From Methanosarcinaceae archaeon (GTDB lineage Archaea > Halobacteriota > Methanosarcinia > Methanosarcinales > Methanosarcinaceae): DNA of 32,051 nt. The notes beneath the pieces were generated by a model, which was given only the letters and a program-made list of their open reading frames with translations, was not told where the DNA came from and did not search any database. The stretch's first letter is position 1, and every line of letters begins with the position of its first letter. The position numbers and the translations under genes were made by a program. Location of the stretch: assembly GCA_003565715.1 (NCBI GenBank), contig PXAV01000076.1, forward strand, positions 1-32,051. The letters are read 5' to 3'. Shown piece by piece: positions 1 through 9,186 of this stretch.

Positions 1-108
1 CCAGATTCATTATTATCACCTTTTGTAAATAAGATAGGGAAGTTATGTCTGAAATTACCGCCTTTTTATTGGATAGCCCCTATATTACCATCTACCACCC
101 CAACTCAC

Positions 109-140
109 ATAAAAAAGAAAATAAAAAGATAAAATAGGGA
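109..140 (-). terminator. U-rich tract downstream of the mts-like gene, possible archaeal terminator
   Basis: Minus strand reads CCCTATTTTATCTTTTTATTTTCTTTTTTATGTG just after the stop codon. Confidence 0.35.
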
Positions 141-154
141 GTTTTATCACTATT

Positions 155-2059
155 TTATCCAATGATGTCTTTTTGCAGTTGTGGACCCAGTTCTTTAACA
201 GTATCGACCATGGCCTTCACAGTGTTCAGTGGACCACCAGGAGGTATCTCACATCCAGAAGCCATCACATACTTTGATTGCATACCATTGTCCTTAAGCA
301 CAGGTATTACCCCTTCAATAAGGTTCTTTGTGTCATTCTTTATCTTCTGGACACCGCCTGGGCTATTGTCCATGAAGTCCACAGGGTTGATCTCACCCAT
401 CATACAGCAGGTGTCACCATACTTGGGTATGAGGTCTGCATAGTTCTGTGAGCCTTTGCCTCTTTGTTTGGGATAGTATGCATAACTATACAGTTTTGTA
501 TCAAATTTGGTGATCTGTGTGTCAAAGTGCACAGCATCAGCACAGTTGTGTATGATATATGGCTGATTATACTTTTTAAAGAGCGGAAGATGCTGATCAT
601 AAACAAATTTACCATCGAACTTCCAGTAATCTTCTTCACTCATGATCACATTGTTTGACCATAGGTTGTCTATACACAGAGCATTGCATGCACCCTCATC
701 AAAGAAGAGCTCAGATACCTGACAGATATAGTCCGTACATTTCTGCAAAGCCTCAAGAACAACATCAGGATGGGTTTTCATATCCATAAGGACACGGTCA
801 GCACCCATCAGTTGTGTGAGGGTCAGAAGTGGACCTTCATGGAACCCTACAAATGGAGTGTTTAGCTCTTTGTTCAGCTTCTCTGTGGCCATCTTTGATG
901 CCATTACAAGCTCATGTGCACGGGTTCCTTCTTTTACCTCAGGCACTTCAAGGTTATCGTATGTCTTAAGATGTCCCTCAGAGGAAGGAGTGTCATCTTC
1001 AGGATACTTGATCTTACATCCAAAGTCAGCCGAGGTTGCAGAAAGATCTATGAGCCCTACGAACATATCTGTATCCAGATATTTAGAACCCAAAAATGCG
1101 CTGTCAACAAAAGCCTTTGGCTCGGTTGCATAATCCCTGTAGTTCCTGTTAGCGAACTTTCTCATGACACCACATGCAAGAGGATACACTGGAAGGCGAT
1201 CGACCTTTTTGTCTCCCATTGCCGCCAGAGTTCTGTCCATGTGGCTCATTTGCTCCTTTGATTTTACACCCACCTTGTCGAACTCTTCGATGATCTCCTT
1301 GGCAGTCTCAAGTCCGACATCACCCTTACCTTTTACTTTCTTCTTTGACAGCAAGTCTCTGTACTTGACCTTGCTAAGACTTATCTTCTCTTCACTCCAT
1401 CTTACCTTATTAGGTTCAAGTTGTTTGACATTATCATTTGCCCATTCACTGGCATGCATGGCATCCCCGTGTGTTGAATCGGCACCAATGGCCTCAGCAA
1501 ATTCTTCTGATACCGGAGCCCCACCTACCATTACTTTCAGAGAGTCCCTGATACCTTCTTCCTGAAGCATCTCAATAACCTTTTCCATGTTAGCCATGGT
1601 TGTTGTCATCAGTGAGCTCATGGATATGAGATCTGCTTGGTTTTCCCTGGCAGCTTCAATGAATTTCTCAACAGGTACATCAGCACCAAGATCCACCATT
1701 TTAAAACCAGATGCAGAGAGCATTGTCTTTACAAGGTTCTTTCCTATATCATGCACGTCTCCTTCAATGCTGCCAATAACACCAACAGAGGTCTCATGTT
1801 CCCCATCGGTCTTTATGGCCGGGCTCAGGAGCTCCATACCTGCATACATTGCACTTGATGCAATGAGCAGATGTGGAACAAAGGCTTCGCCTTTTTCGTA
1901 CTTATCGCTTATTATCATCATCCCTTTAGCAAGACCATTTATTATTGCCTCATAAGGGTCCAGTCCTTTATCGAGTACCTTCTGTGAAAGTTCCACAGCA
2001 AGGTCATCGTCTCCTTCAACTACAGCTTCAGCTAATTCATTAAGGATTGCAGTTTCCAT
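155..2059 (-). CDS. Fused corrinoid-binding/URO-D-family methyltransferase, MtsD/MtsF/MtsH-like (methylsulfide:CoM type)
   Basis: 634-aa ORF. N-terminal corrinoid domain with EGDVHDIGKNLV (DxHxxG), SMSSLMTTTM and VMVGGAP motifs; C-terminal URO-D/MtaA-type domain with HNC...C (IIHNCADAVHF, ASGCEIPPGG) zinc motif. RBS-like aggagg upstream of the ATG. Confidence 0.9.
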   Translation of the reverse strand: METAILNELAEAVVEGDDDLAVELSQKVLDKGLDPYEAIINGLAKGMMIISDKYEKGEAFVPHLLIASSAMYAGMELLSPAIKTDGEHETSVGVIGSIEGDVHDIGKNLVKTMLSASGFKMVDLGADVPVEKFIEAARENQADLISMSSLMTTTMANMEKVIEMLQEEGIRDSLKVMVGGAPVSEEFAEAIGADSTHGDAMHASEWANDNVKQLEPNKVRWSEEKISLSKVKYRDLLSKKKVKGKGDVGLETAKEIIEEFDKVGVKSKEQMSHMDRTLAAMGDKKVDRLPVYPLACGVMRKFANRNYRDYATEPKAFVDSAFLGSKYLDTDMFVGLIDLSATSADFGCKIKYPEDDTPSSEGHLKTYDNLEVPEVKEGTRAHELVMASKMATEKLNKELNTPFVGFHEGPLLTLTQLMGADRVLMDMKTHPDVVLEALQKCTDYICQVSELFFDEGACNALCIDNLWSNNVIMSEEDYWKFDGKFVYDQHLPLFKKYNQPYIIHNCADAVHFDTQITKFDTKLYSYAYYPKQRGKGSQNYADLIPKYGDTCCMMGEINPVDFMDNSPGGVQKIKNDTKNLIEGVIPVLKDNGMQSKYVMASGCEIPPGGPLNTVKAMVDTVKELGPQLQKDIIG

Positions 2060-2140
2060 ATTATACCTCCTATTTTTAAGGTTGTCAATAAGAACTTTTC
2101 TTTGCTGTACTTACTGACATTGAAGACAATGAAATAAATC

Positions 2141-2164
2141 TATATAACACAATTTATGGTTATT
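2141..2164 (-). promoter_or_regulatory. Promoter element upstream of the mts-like gene (TATA + conserved box)
   Basis: Plus strand tatataacacaatttatggttatt; the aatttatggttatt part matches aacttaaggtaatt/aacttatggtaatt of the 28701 and 13282 promoters (11-12 of 14). Confidence 0.55.
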
Positions 2165-2282
2165 TATTTAAGAGAACAATAGTATCAAATGACAAAATGT
2201 AGTTAACGGGGTTAACAGAATGAACAAACGTGCATACCGTTAAACGTCATAATCACATAATAGTGCTTAACCAGATTAATTG

Positions 2283-2299
2283 CTTTGATCTGATCAAAG
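2283..2299. promoter_or_regulatory. Palindromic operator candidate CTTTGAT-CTG-ATCAAAG
   Basis: Perfect 7+3+7 palindrome containing the TTGAT-N3-ATCAA core; 226 bp upstream of the mts-like ATG. Confidence 0.6.
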
Positions 2300-2420
2300 A
2301 CAGTGATATGAGAATATAAGCTTGTATTGAAATATTATGTTACTTCATCTTTTTATAAACAAGCCGGTATAAAGAGTTAGTTAAAGTATAGTGATATTGA
2401 CATAAATCTTATTCTATTTA

Positions 2421-2473
2421 CATATATGTATATATATATATGTGTGTGTGTGTGTGTATGTGTGTATGTGTGT
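2421..2473. repeat. (TA)n/(TG)n dinucleotide microsatellite
   Basis: catatatgtatatatatatatgtgtgtgtgtgtgtgtatgtgtgtatgtgtgt read directly. Confidence 0.9.
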
Positions 2474-2525
2474 AATTTTTGTATATAAAAATGCAAAGTT
2501 TACGATTAACGGGCTTAGGAGTAGA

Positions 2526-2560
2526 TAAGGCCCACTGCTTTAGCTGTGGGATGAATCGTA
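2526..2560 (+). mobile_element. Possible IS200/IS605 (IS1341-type) right-end remnant, omega-RNA 3'-end-like hairpin
   Basis: taaggCCCACTGCTTTAGCTGTGGGatgaatcgta: CCCAC-T-GC-TTTA-GC-T-GTGGG hairpin with the TTTA loop and A(T/G)GA tail typical of these ends; no tnpB adjacent. Confidence 0.5.
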
Positions 2561-2599
2561 CCCCACCTTTTAGTTAATCTAATGTCATCACAGCTTTCT

Positions 2600-2634
<35 letters not shown>

Positions 2635-2777
2635 TATTAATGTATAATGCTTATGAAATAAAAGTTTCGTATCTATCCTAATAAACCACAACAAAAGCAG
2701 ATGCAGCGGAGCTTAGAGATACGCAGACAAGTGTAAAATCTTACTTTAACAAAACGAATAGCTGTGGAAGCAGTCAC

Positions 2778-3518
2778 CTACATTTGTTCTACAACAACCG
2801 AACCTGATCTGAAATAGGAAAAAAGGTCTTTTCCCCATGAAATGGACCTTTCTTTAAAGCTCATCATAGCGTGATTGTGATAGATACCATTTTTAAAGAA
2901 CAGAGAAAATGAAAGGAATTTTTCTGTAACTATACATGAAGCAAGGCCTATTGTATCTTTATATGTATATATTTCAACATTTTTTAGCGCCATATATTCC
3001 TCAAGTACTGATCCATACTCAGTTTTCAGACGTTCAAATACAGGTTCAGAAACAATTAAAGATATATTTACGCCCTTTCTTGCAAGCTCAAGATATTTAA
3101 AAGGATAAGCGGGGCTAAAATAAGAGGAAACCTCCCATATGCGTTCCGCATTTTCCAGGTTCTTCTCCAATTTGAGAGGAAGCTCATACATGCGATTAAG
3201 ATCAGGTTCTATAAGTTCACATTCCTCGAGTTCCTCAACCCTGTCCTGAAGAGAAGATGGGATCGAACCAAATTTGTGGCTTTCCCAATACTCCATGTTG
3301 TCAGAATACACTTTCAATGTATTGAGCAAAGGAATGATCTTCCTGACTATCACCTCACCAAAATGGGAAAGCTTATAGCATTCGTAATCGTAAACTATCA
3401 GGCCCTGGTCTATCAAGACCTTTATCTGGGTCATCATAGCACTGGTAGTCACATTGAGCTTGTCTTTGATATCCTCAATATCCATGGGACGCTCTATCAA
3501 TAAAAGAAGCAGATCCAT
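2778..3518 (-). CDS. Msr-type methanogenesis regulator (ArsR-like wHTH + DUF1724), kinase-linked paralog; true start probably upstream of the ATG
   Basis: N-terminal wHTH (DIEDIKDKLNVTTSAMMTQIKVLIDQGLI); C-terminal similarity to the two other Msr proteins in the window (ERSISWGKDLFSYFRSGS versus QSARDWGRDLFLYFKSLS). Confidence 0.8.
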   Translation of the reverse strand: MDLLLLLIERPMDIEDIKDKLNVTTSAMMTQIKVLIDQGLIVYDYECYKLSHFGEVIVRKIIPLLNTLKVYSDNMEYWESHKFGSIPSSLQDRVEELEECELIEPDLNRMYELPLKLEKNLENAERIWEVSSYFSPAYPFKYLELARKGVNISLIVSEPVFERLKTEYGSVLEEYMALKNVEIYTYKDTIGLASCIVTEKFLSFSLFFKNGIYHNHAMMSFKERSISWGKDLFSYFRSGSVVVEQM

Positions 3519-3649
3519 TCTTTTCTCTGATAGGAAAATAGTCCCCAGTATGGCAAGTTTTATAGCATCACCTTATACAACTTAAAACGTCAGCATTCTA
3601 TTAATAATTTACAAAGACATGAACATGTCACATCACTAAATTTTTGATT

Positions 3650-6553
3650 TTAAATTTTATGTTCATCTTTCCACTTAGGAAGTCTTACATGAAATACGCT
3701 ACCCTTACCAACCTCACTTTCTGTCCATATAGTACCCTGATGTGCAACAATTGTCTCTTTGCATATATATAGACTTGACTCCAGACCCTGATACATCCTT
3801 TTGTCTGAATCATTCACTTGATACATAGTAGAGAATAAATGAGGCATGATCGTTTGATCAATACCTTCCCCTGTATCTTTTACAGTGACGTGAAGATACT
3901 CGTCTTCCTCAAGAACGCCAACATTTATACTATTTCCTTTTGGAGTAAGGTTAATGGCATTATGGATCAGATAGATAAATACCTCTTTGAGCTTGTCTTT
4001 ATCAGCCTTCACAACAGGAAGACCTGTTGGTATGTCCTTTTCCAGCACAAGTTCCTTCTCATCCACAAGCAATATCAGATTGAGCAGTGCGTCAGACAGC
4101 ACACTCCCTATATTCACAGGTGCAAAAGAATACTCTATTTTGCCTGACCTTTGCAGGTTTGTATAAAGGACCGTGTCTATAAGTCTTTTTATTTTTTCTG
4201 AGTTCTTCAAAAGTACGGATATAGCTTCCTTTTGTGAATCTTCCAGAAGAGTGAGCGTTTCATCATCAAGTACATCGTTTTTATTTAAGGGTCCTTTATC
4301 CTTTTTCAGACTGTCCTCGATGAATTCGGCCTTTATCATATTAACTGATCTTAGTTTGGTATTGGCTTTTGAGAGCTCATCTGAGTACTTGCTAAGAGCA
4401 CCTATCAGTTGTCTCCTCTGTATAAGCTTCCACATACCATGCAGCAAAAGGGTCAATTGATGCACGTCGGATTCATTATAATCTTCCTCTTTGTTTCCAA
4501 CCCCAACTACCGCTACTATCTGATCACCTTCAATTATTGGCACGTTCATGTGACGTGTCAGTTGCACATGTCCATCAGGATAACCTTTCTTCAACGGATT
4601 TGGTGCGGGATAATCATTTGTTATGACAGGTTTTCTCTGCCTTACAGCTTCTCCCCAAAGACCAGTTGTTTTTATTGGATATATAAATTGCCTGTCACTT
4701 ACACCACACTCGCTCATTGCTGAATTTGACCAGGAGTGCATAATGAGTGCCGTCTCATCAGCATTCAAAAAGGCAATGTATCCAAGTTTACTCTCTGTAA
4801 GGCGGACTGCTTCTTCTTTAACAAACTCTGCGATCTCATCCAGGGATGAAACGGTCATTTCGTTAAGCTCTATCAATGCCTCAAGGCGAGACTGGTTGAG
4901 TTTTTTTGTATTTTCTGCACGTTTGCGTTCACTGATATCGAATATAAATCCATCAAGATATCGAACTACGCCGGATTCATCTTTTATTGCCCGGCCCTTT
5001 TCCTGAACCCAGCGCACATTGCCGTCCTTATGGATTATACGATATTCGGCTTCCCAATGCTTATCAACATTTACAGCGTTCCTTATTGTATTGTTCACAA
5101 AGTCACGATCATCCTCGTGGATCAGAGTGTCATAAGTATGAATGGAATTGTTTATAAAATTTTTAGCATCATATCCACTGATCTGAGTTACTTCTTCACT
5201 CATGTAAAGCATTGTCCAGTCAATGTCATATTTACAACGATAGGTAATACCGGGAATATTAGAAACAAGTGCTCTGAACTGCTTTTCACTTTCCCTGAGA
5301 GCAGCTTCAGCCTTATTTCGCTCTGTGATATCACGGGCAACAGAAAGAATGGTCTTTTTGCCATTATAATCTATCATTCTTGCATTAACCTCAAGAGGTA
5401 TAACAGAACCATCTTTGCATATAGCTGCCGCTTCATAAATAGCTTTCTTTTCCCTTTCTATCACTTTAATAAGTTCAGAGGCACGCTGCACATACCATGA
5501 AGGTACAATGTCCATTGGAGATGATTTTAATATGAATTCCTTTGTGTAACCAAGATTGTCAACCACAACCTTGTTCACATCGAGAAGGTTGCCATTAAGT
5601 TCACTTACATATATCTGATCATTGATATTATTGAATATAGTTTTGAACCTGTGCTCAGATTCCCTGAAGGTCTCATTCACGATTCTATGTTCTATCTCTA
5701 TGGCTGCCAGGGCAGCGTTTGCTTTCAGGTATTCAAAACAAGCCTTTTTTGGTTTGTTTGGTTTATCAAAGTACATTACAAAAGTACCCAGTATCTCTCC
5801 TGTGGAAGCGACTATAAGATCAGCCCAACTTGTCCGGATGCCTGCCTGCTGTGCTACTAATCGATGACGCGCCCAATATGGATGTTTTTCTATATCATCT
5901 ACTATGATCCTCTCACCCATATAGACCGCAGTACCACTGGAACAAACTCCGTACCCGATCTCAAGACCTTCCATTGAGTCTTTGAAGAACAGTGGAAGAT
6001 TGGGTGCGACCACATGGGATATATGTTGTTTTTTATTATCAAGCAACATAATAGCACACTTCAGACCTGGATTGACCTTTTCTGCATTTGTTACAAGTAG
6101 ACCCAGAACATCTTCAAGTGATATTTCAGAAAGTGCCTTTCCGGTTGCTGTCTTTTGCTGATGGGCTATAAGCTCATGATGTTTACGCTCAGTTATATCT
6201 AAAATAATGCCATCAATATAAGATTCTCTCTCATCATGATTTTTAACATGGACCCTGTCTTCAACATAGCGTATCTCTCCAAAACGGGTCACTATCCTGT
6301 ACTCCTGAATAAATTCGGCAAGCTGTTCGTTTAAATATTTAAAAGCTTTCAAAACAACCTTTCTGTCATCAGGATGAATAAGGTCGGCATATTTCACGTT
6401 TCCGGAATAGAAATCTTCGGGTGAGTATCCAAATTGCTTTATGTTATTGGATACGTACTTGATCGGAAAAGCTTTTGTGACTTTTCTTGAGATAACAATA
6501 ACCGGACTATTATTGATTATTGATTCCATGCTGATGTGTTTATTGTCAGCCAT
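3650..6553 (-). CDS. Multi-domain PAS/GAF sensor kinase, MsmS/RdmS-like
   Basis: 967 aa with several PAS/PAC modules (DGIILDITERKHHE, ARDITERNKAE, DISERKRAE), two GAF-like regions, and a C-terminal HATPase domain (HNAINLTPKG, VKDTGEGID). Located next to an msr and an mtsD/F/H-type gene. Confidence 0.85.
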   Translation of the reverse strand: MADNKHISMESIINNSPVIVISRKVTKAFPIKYVSNNIKQFGYSPEDFYSGNVKYADLIHPDDRKVVLKAFKYLNEQLAEFIQEYRIVTRFGEIRYVEDRVHVKNHDERESYIDGIILDITERKHHELIAHQQKTATGKALSEISLEDVLGLLVTNAEKVNPGLKCAIMLLDNKKQHISHVVAPNLPLFFKDSMEGLEIGYGVCSSGTAVYMGERIIVDDIEKHPYWARHRLVAQQAGIRTSWADLIVASTGEILGTFVMYFDKPNKPKKACFEYLKANAALAAIEIEHRIVNETFRESEHRFKTIFNNINDQIYVSELNGNLLDVNKVVVDNLGYTKEFILKSSPMDIVPSWYVQRASELIKVIEREKKAIYEAAAICKDGSVIPLEVNARMIDYNGKKTILSVARDITERNKAEAALRESEKQFRALVSNIPGITYRCKYDIDWTMLYMSEEVTQISGYDAKNFINNSIHTYDTLIHEDDRDFVNNTIRNAVNVDKHWEAEYRIIHKDGNVRWVQEKGRAIKDESGVVRYLDGFIFDISERKRAENTKKLNQSRLEALIELNEMTVSSLDEIAEFVKEEAVRLTESKLGYIAFLNADETALIMHSWSNSAMSECGVSDRQFIYPIKTTGLWGEAVRQRKPVITNDYPAPNPLKKGYPDGHVQLTRHMNVPIIEGDQIVAVVGVGNKEEDYNESDVHQLTLLLHGMWKLIQRRQLIGALSKYSDELSKANTKLRSVNMIKAEFIEDSLKKDKGPLNKNDVLDDETLTLLEDSQKEAISVLLKNSEKIKRLIDTVLYTNLQRSGKIEYSFAPVNIGSVLSDALLNLILLVDEKELVLEKDIPTGLPVVKADKDKLKEVFIYLIHNAINLTPKGNSINVGVLEEDEYLHVTVKDTGEGIDQTIMPHLFSTMYQVNDSDKRMYQGLESSLYICKETIVAHQGTIWTESEVGKGSVFHVRLPKWKDEHKI

Positions 6554-6674
6554 AATTTGACCTTTTTTAAAGAATAGGCATACATCAATATATATTGGCC
6601 TTGTTCAATTATCTATATACTTGTTTCATTAATAAGTTTATTCGATTACTCTGATAACAAAAAATGATAGAATG

Positions 6675-8318
6675 TTATGAGACCATAATATCCTCAGTGT
6701 AAACAGGCTTCATATTCTTGTATTTAATAGCTTTTGTAGGACATACACCTGCACACCTTTTACAGCTCATTCCAAGGCATTTATAAGCAGAATATTCTGC
6801 ATAGACATGACCATCTCTCTCAACAATATTTATAGCTTTTTCGGGACATTCACGCTCGCAAAGCTTGCATTTCTCGCATCTGTTTGTATCTTCCTCAATG
6901 ACCATTCCCAGGTCCTTTATTATTTTCAGACCAGCATAGCCTATGTTCTCAATGTCTTTTCTAACTTTCCTTTCAATTTTGGGGTTTGAAAGTTTTGTTG
7001 GAATTTTAGGTAAGCCGTATATATCAATAAGATCATTGTACATTTCTTCAGACATACCTTCTGTCCAGTAAGACAGCTCGCATGCATATATGTTCTTGAA
7101 TGTCTCATTTGAGGCCAGCATGAGGTGGTCAGCTTTTATCCTTTCAGCAAGCTTTTCTATATATTCAAGTTCATATTTCCCCAGCACAACATCTTTTGCA
7201 AGCTCAAGTGATGTATTTCCAAACTGCACTATATTGGGTGCAAAACCTGGCAAAAGCCCGATCATCCTTCCTTTATCAGCATCAACATATGTGCCTGATG
7301 CACCAGACATGTACATGTACTCAAGGTCCTGGTATTCAAGTCCAGATTCTATAAGCAAAGTCAGGTGTGCAGCTCTGATAGCACCAATAGCTTTTCCAGC
7401 CTCGGATACATCTCTATCTGTAATGATCAGGTCCTCCCCAACAAAAAGTCTTCCATGGGGAAGCTCCGGCATCTTTTTAATGATACCTGTACTGATACCC
7501 AGAGCAATAGCTGAGATTACACCTGTTCCTGTTATACCCCTTGATACAACTGATCCCTTTTCTACGATCTGTCCGGTCTTTGGATCTACAAGGTCACCTT
7601 GCACAGCCCCCATATGCTCATCTAGTACTGTCATTCTCCAAAGCCCATCCTCCTCATTTATATCAGATATGGCACCTGGACCAGCAAGCATTCCGCATTT
7701 GATACTCTGGCCCTCAATTGCAGGTCCCGCTGCTGCACTGCAAGTTACTATACGGTCACCTACCTTAAGTGCCATCTCAGCATTTGTTCCATAATCAGTA
7801 ACCAGTGAAATTCCTTTCTGGCTCATGAAGTCTGTCTTAACCATCATTGCAAGGGCATCAGCACCTATCTCATGCTCTATTGATGGTAATACAATAACCT
7901 CTGATCCTTCAAAGGCTGCTTCATTTTTAAATATACTCTGACCAGGATATACAACCAGACCTCTTTTGATGTTTCCAATACCAAGCCTCTTTTGCATATT
8001 CTTTCCGGCATAGGCGAGGTCCCTTATTTCTATATTCTGAAAGATTGAGAGCTGAATAGGGTTTCCACACACGGCTATTCTTTTTATATCCCTTATAGGT
8101 ACATTAAGCTCACTTATCATTTTTCTTACAGTATGGACTACGATATTATTTGCACAGTCCTCACCTACCTGAACTGCAAAACCAAGATGGTCAATAACAT
8201 TTCCTCCAGGCAATGGATGTCTCATAGTCATTACTGTTTTTATTACATCTCCGCTACTTAGATCAAGAAGTTGCAATCTAAATCCACTGGTTCCAAGATC
8301 TAATGCAATTCCATACAA
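6675..8318 (-). CDS. ramA: RamA-like reductive activator of corrinoid proteins (ASKHA domain + C-terminal 2[4Fe-4S])
   Basis: MYGIALDLGTSGFRLQLLDL start, DYGTNAEMAL, GITGTGVISAIA; C-terminal CEKCKLCERECPEKA and CLGMSCKRCAGVCPTKA cluster motifs. Confidence 0.85.
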   Translation of the reverse strand: MYGIALDLGTSGFRLQLLDLSSGDVIKTVMTMRHPLPGGNVIDHLGFAVQVGEDCANNIVVHTVRKMISELNVPIRDIKRIAVCGNPIQLSIFQNIEIRDLAYAGKNMQKRLGIGNIKRGLVVYPGQSIFKNEAAFEGSEVIVLPSIEHEIGADALAMMVKTDFMSQKGISLVTDYGTNAEMALKVGDRIVTCSAAAGPAIEGQSIKCGMLAGPGAISDINEEDGLWRMTVLDEHMGAVQGDLVDPKTGQIVEKGSVVSRGITGTGVISAIALGISTGIIKKMPELPHGRLFVGEDLIITDRDVSEAGKAIGAIRAAHLTLLIESGLEYQDLEYMYMSGASGTYVDADKGRMIGLLPGFAPNIVQFGNTSLELAKDVVLGKYELEYIEKLAERIKADHLMLASNETFKNIYACELSYWTEGMSEEMYNDLIDIYGLPKIPTKLSNPKIERKVRKDIENIGYAGLKIIKDLGMVIEEDTNRCEKCKLCERECPEKAINIVERDGHVYAEYSAYKCLGMSCKRCAGVCPTKAIKYKNMKPVYTEDIMVS

Positions 8319-8405
8319 ATTTATTACTCCTTAATATTCATTGATTTAGGACTGAACACAATATAACGGCCACATCTAATGTTATATTATAATTTGTAAG
8401 ATCTG

Positions 8406-8425
8406 TATATATAATGACTTCAGAG
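8406..8425 (-). promoter_or_regulatory. Putative proximal ramA promoter
   Basis: tatatataatgacttcagag resembles tatatataataacttaag of the 28701 element; about 90 bp upstream of the ramA ATG. Confidence 0.4.
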
Positions 8426-8696
8426 AAAATAATGCTACAAATGATATAATCAATGTCGACATTCAGAATAAGGCGATTGACAAAATAAAAAGGACAGTTA
8501 AAATAAAATGCTTGACCATGGCAAAGATGTTATCCAACTTACAGTATCCAACTTACAGCTACTACGATATGTTGAAGCCAGGTCATCATGCATACTTATA
8601 TCTTTTATTATTTAGTGAGATGCTGCATAATTATTATTTATACAGTCAGATAGAATACATTCGGTTTGTTACAAATATGAATTGTTGATTATTGAA

Positions 8697-8737
8697 AGGC
8701 TTTGCAGAAATATTTGTGGAGAATGACTGCAAAGCCT
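8697..8737 (-). ncRNA. 11-bp stem hairpin, terminator-like on the minus strand
   Basis: aggctttgcag (8697-8707) / ctgcaaagcct (8727-8737), perfect inverted repeat with 19-nt loop. Confidence 0.55.
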
Positions 8738-8751
8738 AAATGTATGTATTT

Positions 8752-8856
8752 GAAAAAATTACATGGTCTGGTAGAAATAGTATCAAGTGTATTTCATTGG
8801 GGGTACAATTATAGTATGGAGGTAGTTTGGTGACCCAATAACCATGTAATTTTTTC
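8752..8856 (-). ncRNA. Long hairpin with perfect 16-bp stem, part of a candidate small RNA
   Basis: gaaaaaattacatggt (8752-8767) / accatgtaattttttc (8841-8856), plus inner ATTGGG (8796-8801) / CCCAAT (8834-8839) pairing. Confidence 0.55.
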
Positions 8857-8911
8857 TTTGTATGCTGATCATCCACTTCAGGATGAAACAAACATGACTA
8901 GTTTTTTAAAC

Positions 8912-8942
8912 CATATATAATAACCTCAGTAAATCAATCAAA
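8912..8942 (-). promoter_or_regulatory. Distal promoter between msr and ramA (TATA + conserved box)
   Basis: ccatatataataacctcagtaaatcaatcaa matches 24/31 positions of the 28701-28731 element. Confidence 0.55.
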
Positions 8943-9054
8943 ATTGATGTTACAAATAATAGAGTATAAGAAATTAGCACAGAAGATAGTATAAACTGTA
9001 AGTTCCTAATCATTCGCATGTATAAAAACATTCAGAATAAGCATATTAATCGCT

Positions 9055-9067
9055 TTGATTGTATCAA
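9055..9067. promoter_or_regulatory. Palindromic operator candidate TTGAT-TGT-ATCAA
   Basis: Core palindrome in the msr/ramA intergenic region, 112 bp from the 8912-8942 promoter element. Confidence 0.6.
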
Positions 9068-9186
9068 CTGCATTATTTTTATCAGACCGGTTTACAAGTC
9101 TTTCACAAATACTTGCTAAAGAGAGGGTTCAAAAAGTTAAAAATAAAAGCTTTAAAGTGGTAAAGCCATTATCCACATGCAAATAG

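Noticed and set aside
162-1955. Long plus-strand ORFs antisense to the mts-like gene
   Set aside because: They mirror the minus-strand coding frame, have no recognisable domains or RBS, and the minus gene has complete catalytic motifs.
7090-7794. 234-aa plus-strand ORF opposite ramA
   Set aside because: Shadow ORF of a strongly coding opposite strand; low-complexity Ser/Pro composition typical of antisense translation.
8752-8856. Interpretation of the 16-bp inverted repeat as a MITE
   Set aside because: No clear target-site duplication immediately flanking the arms and no second copy noticed in the window; position just downstream of a promoter fits a transcribed RNA better. Not excluded without a genome search.
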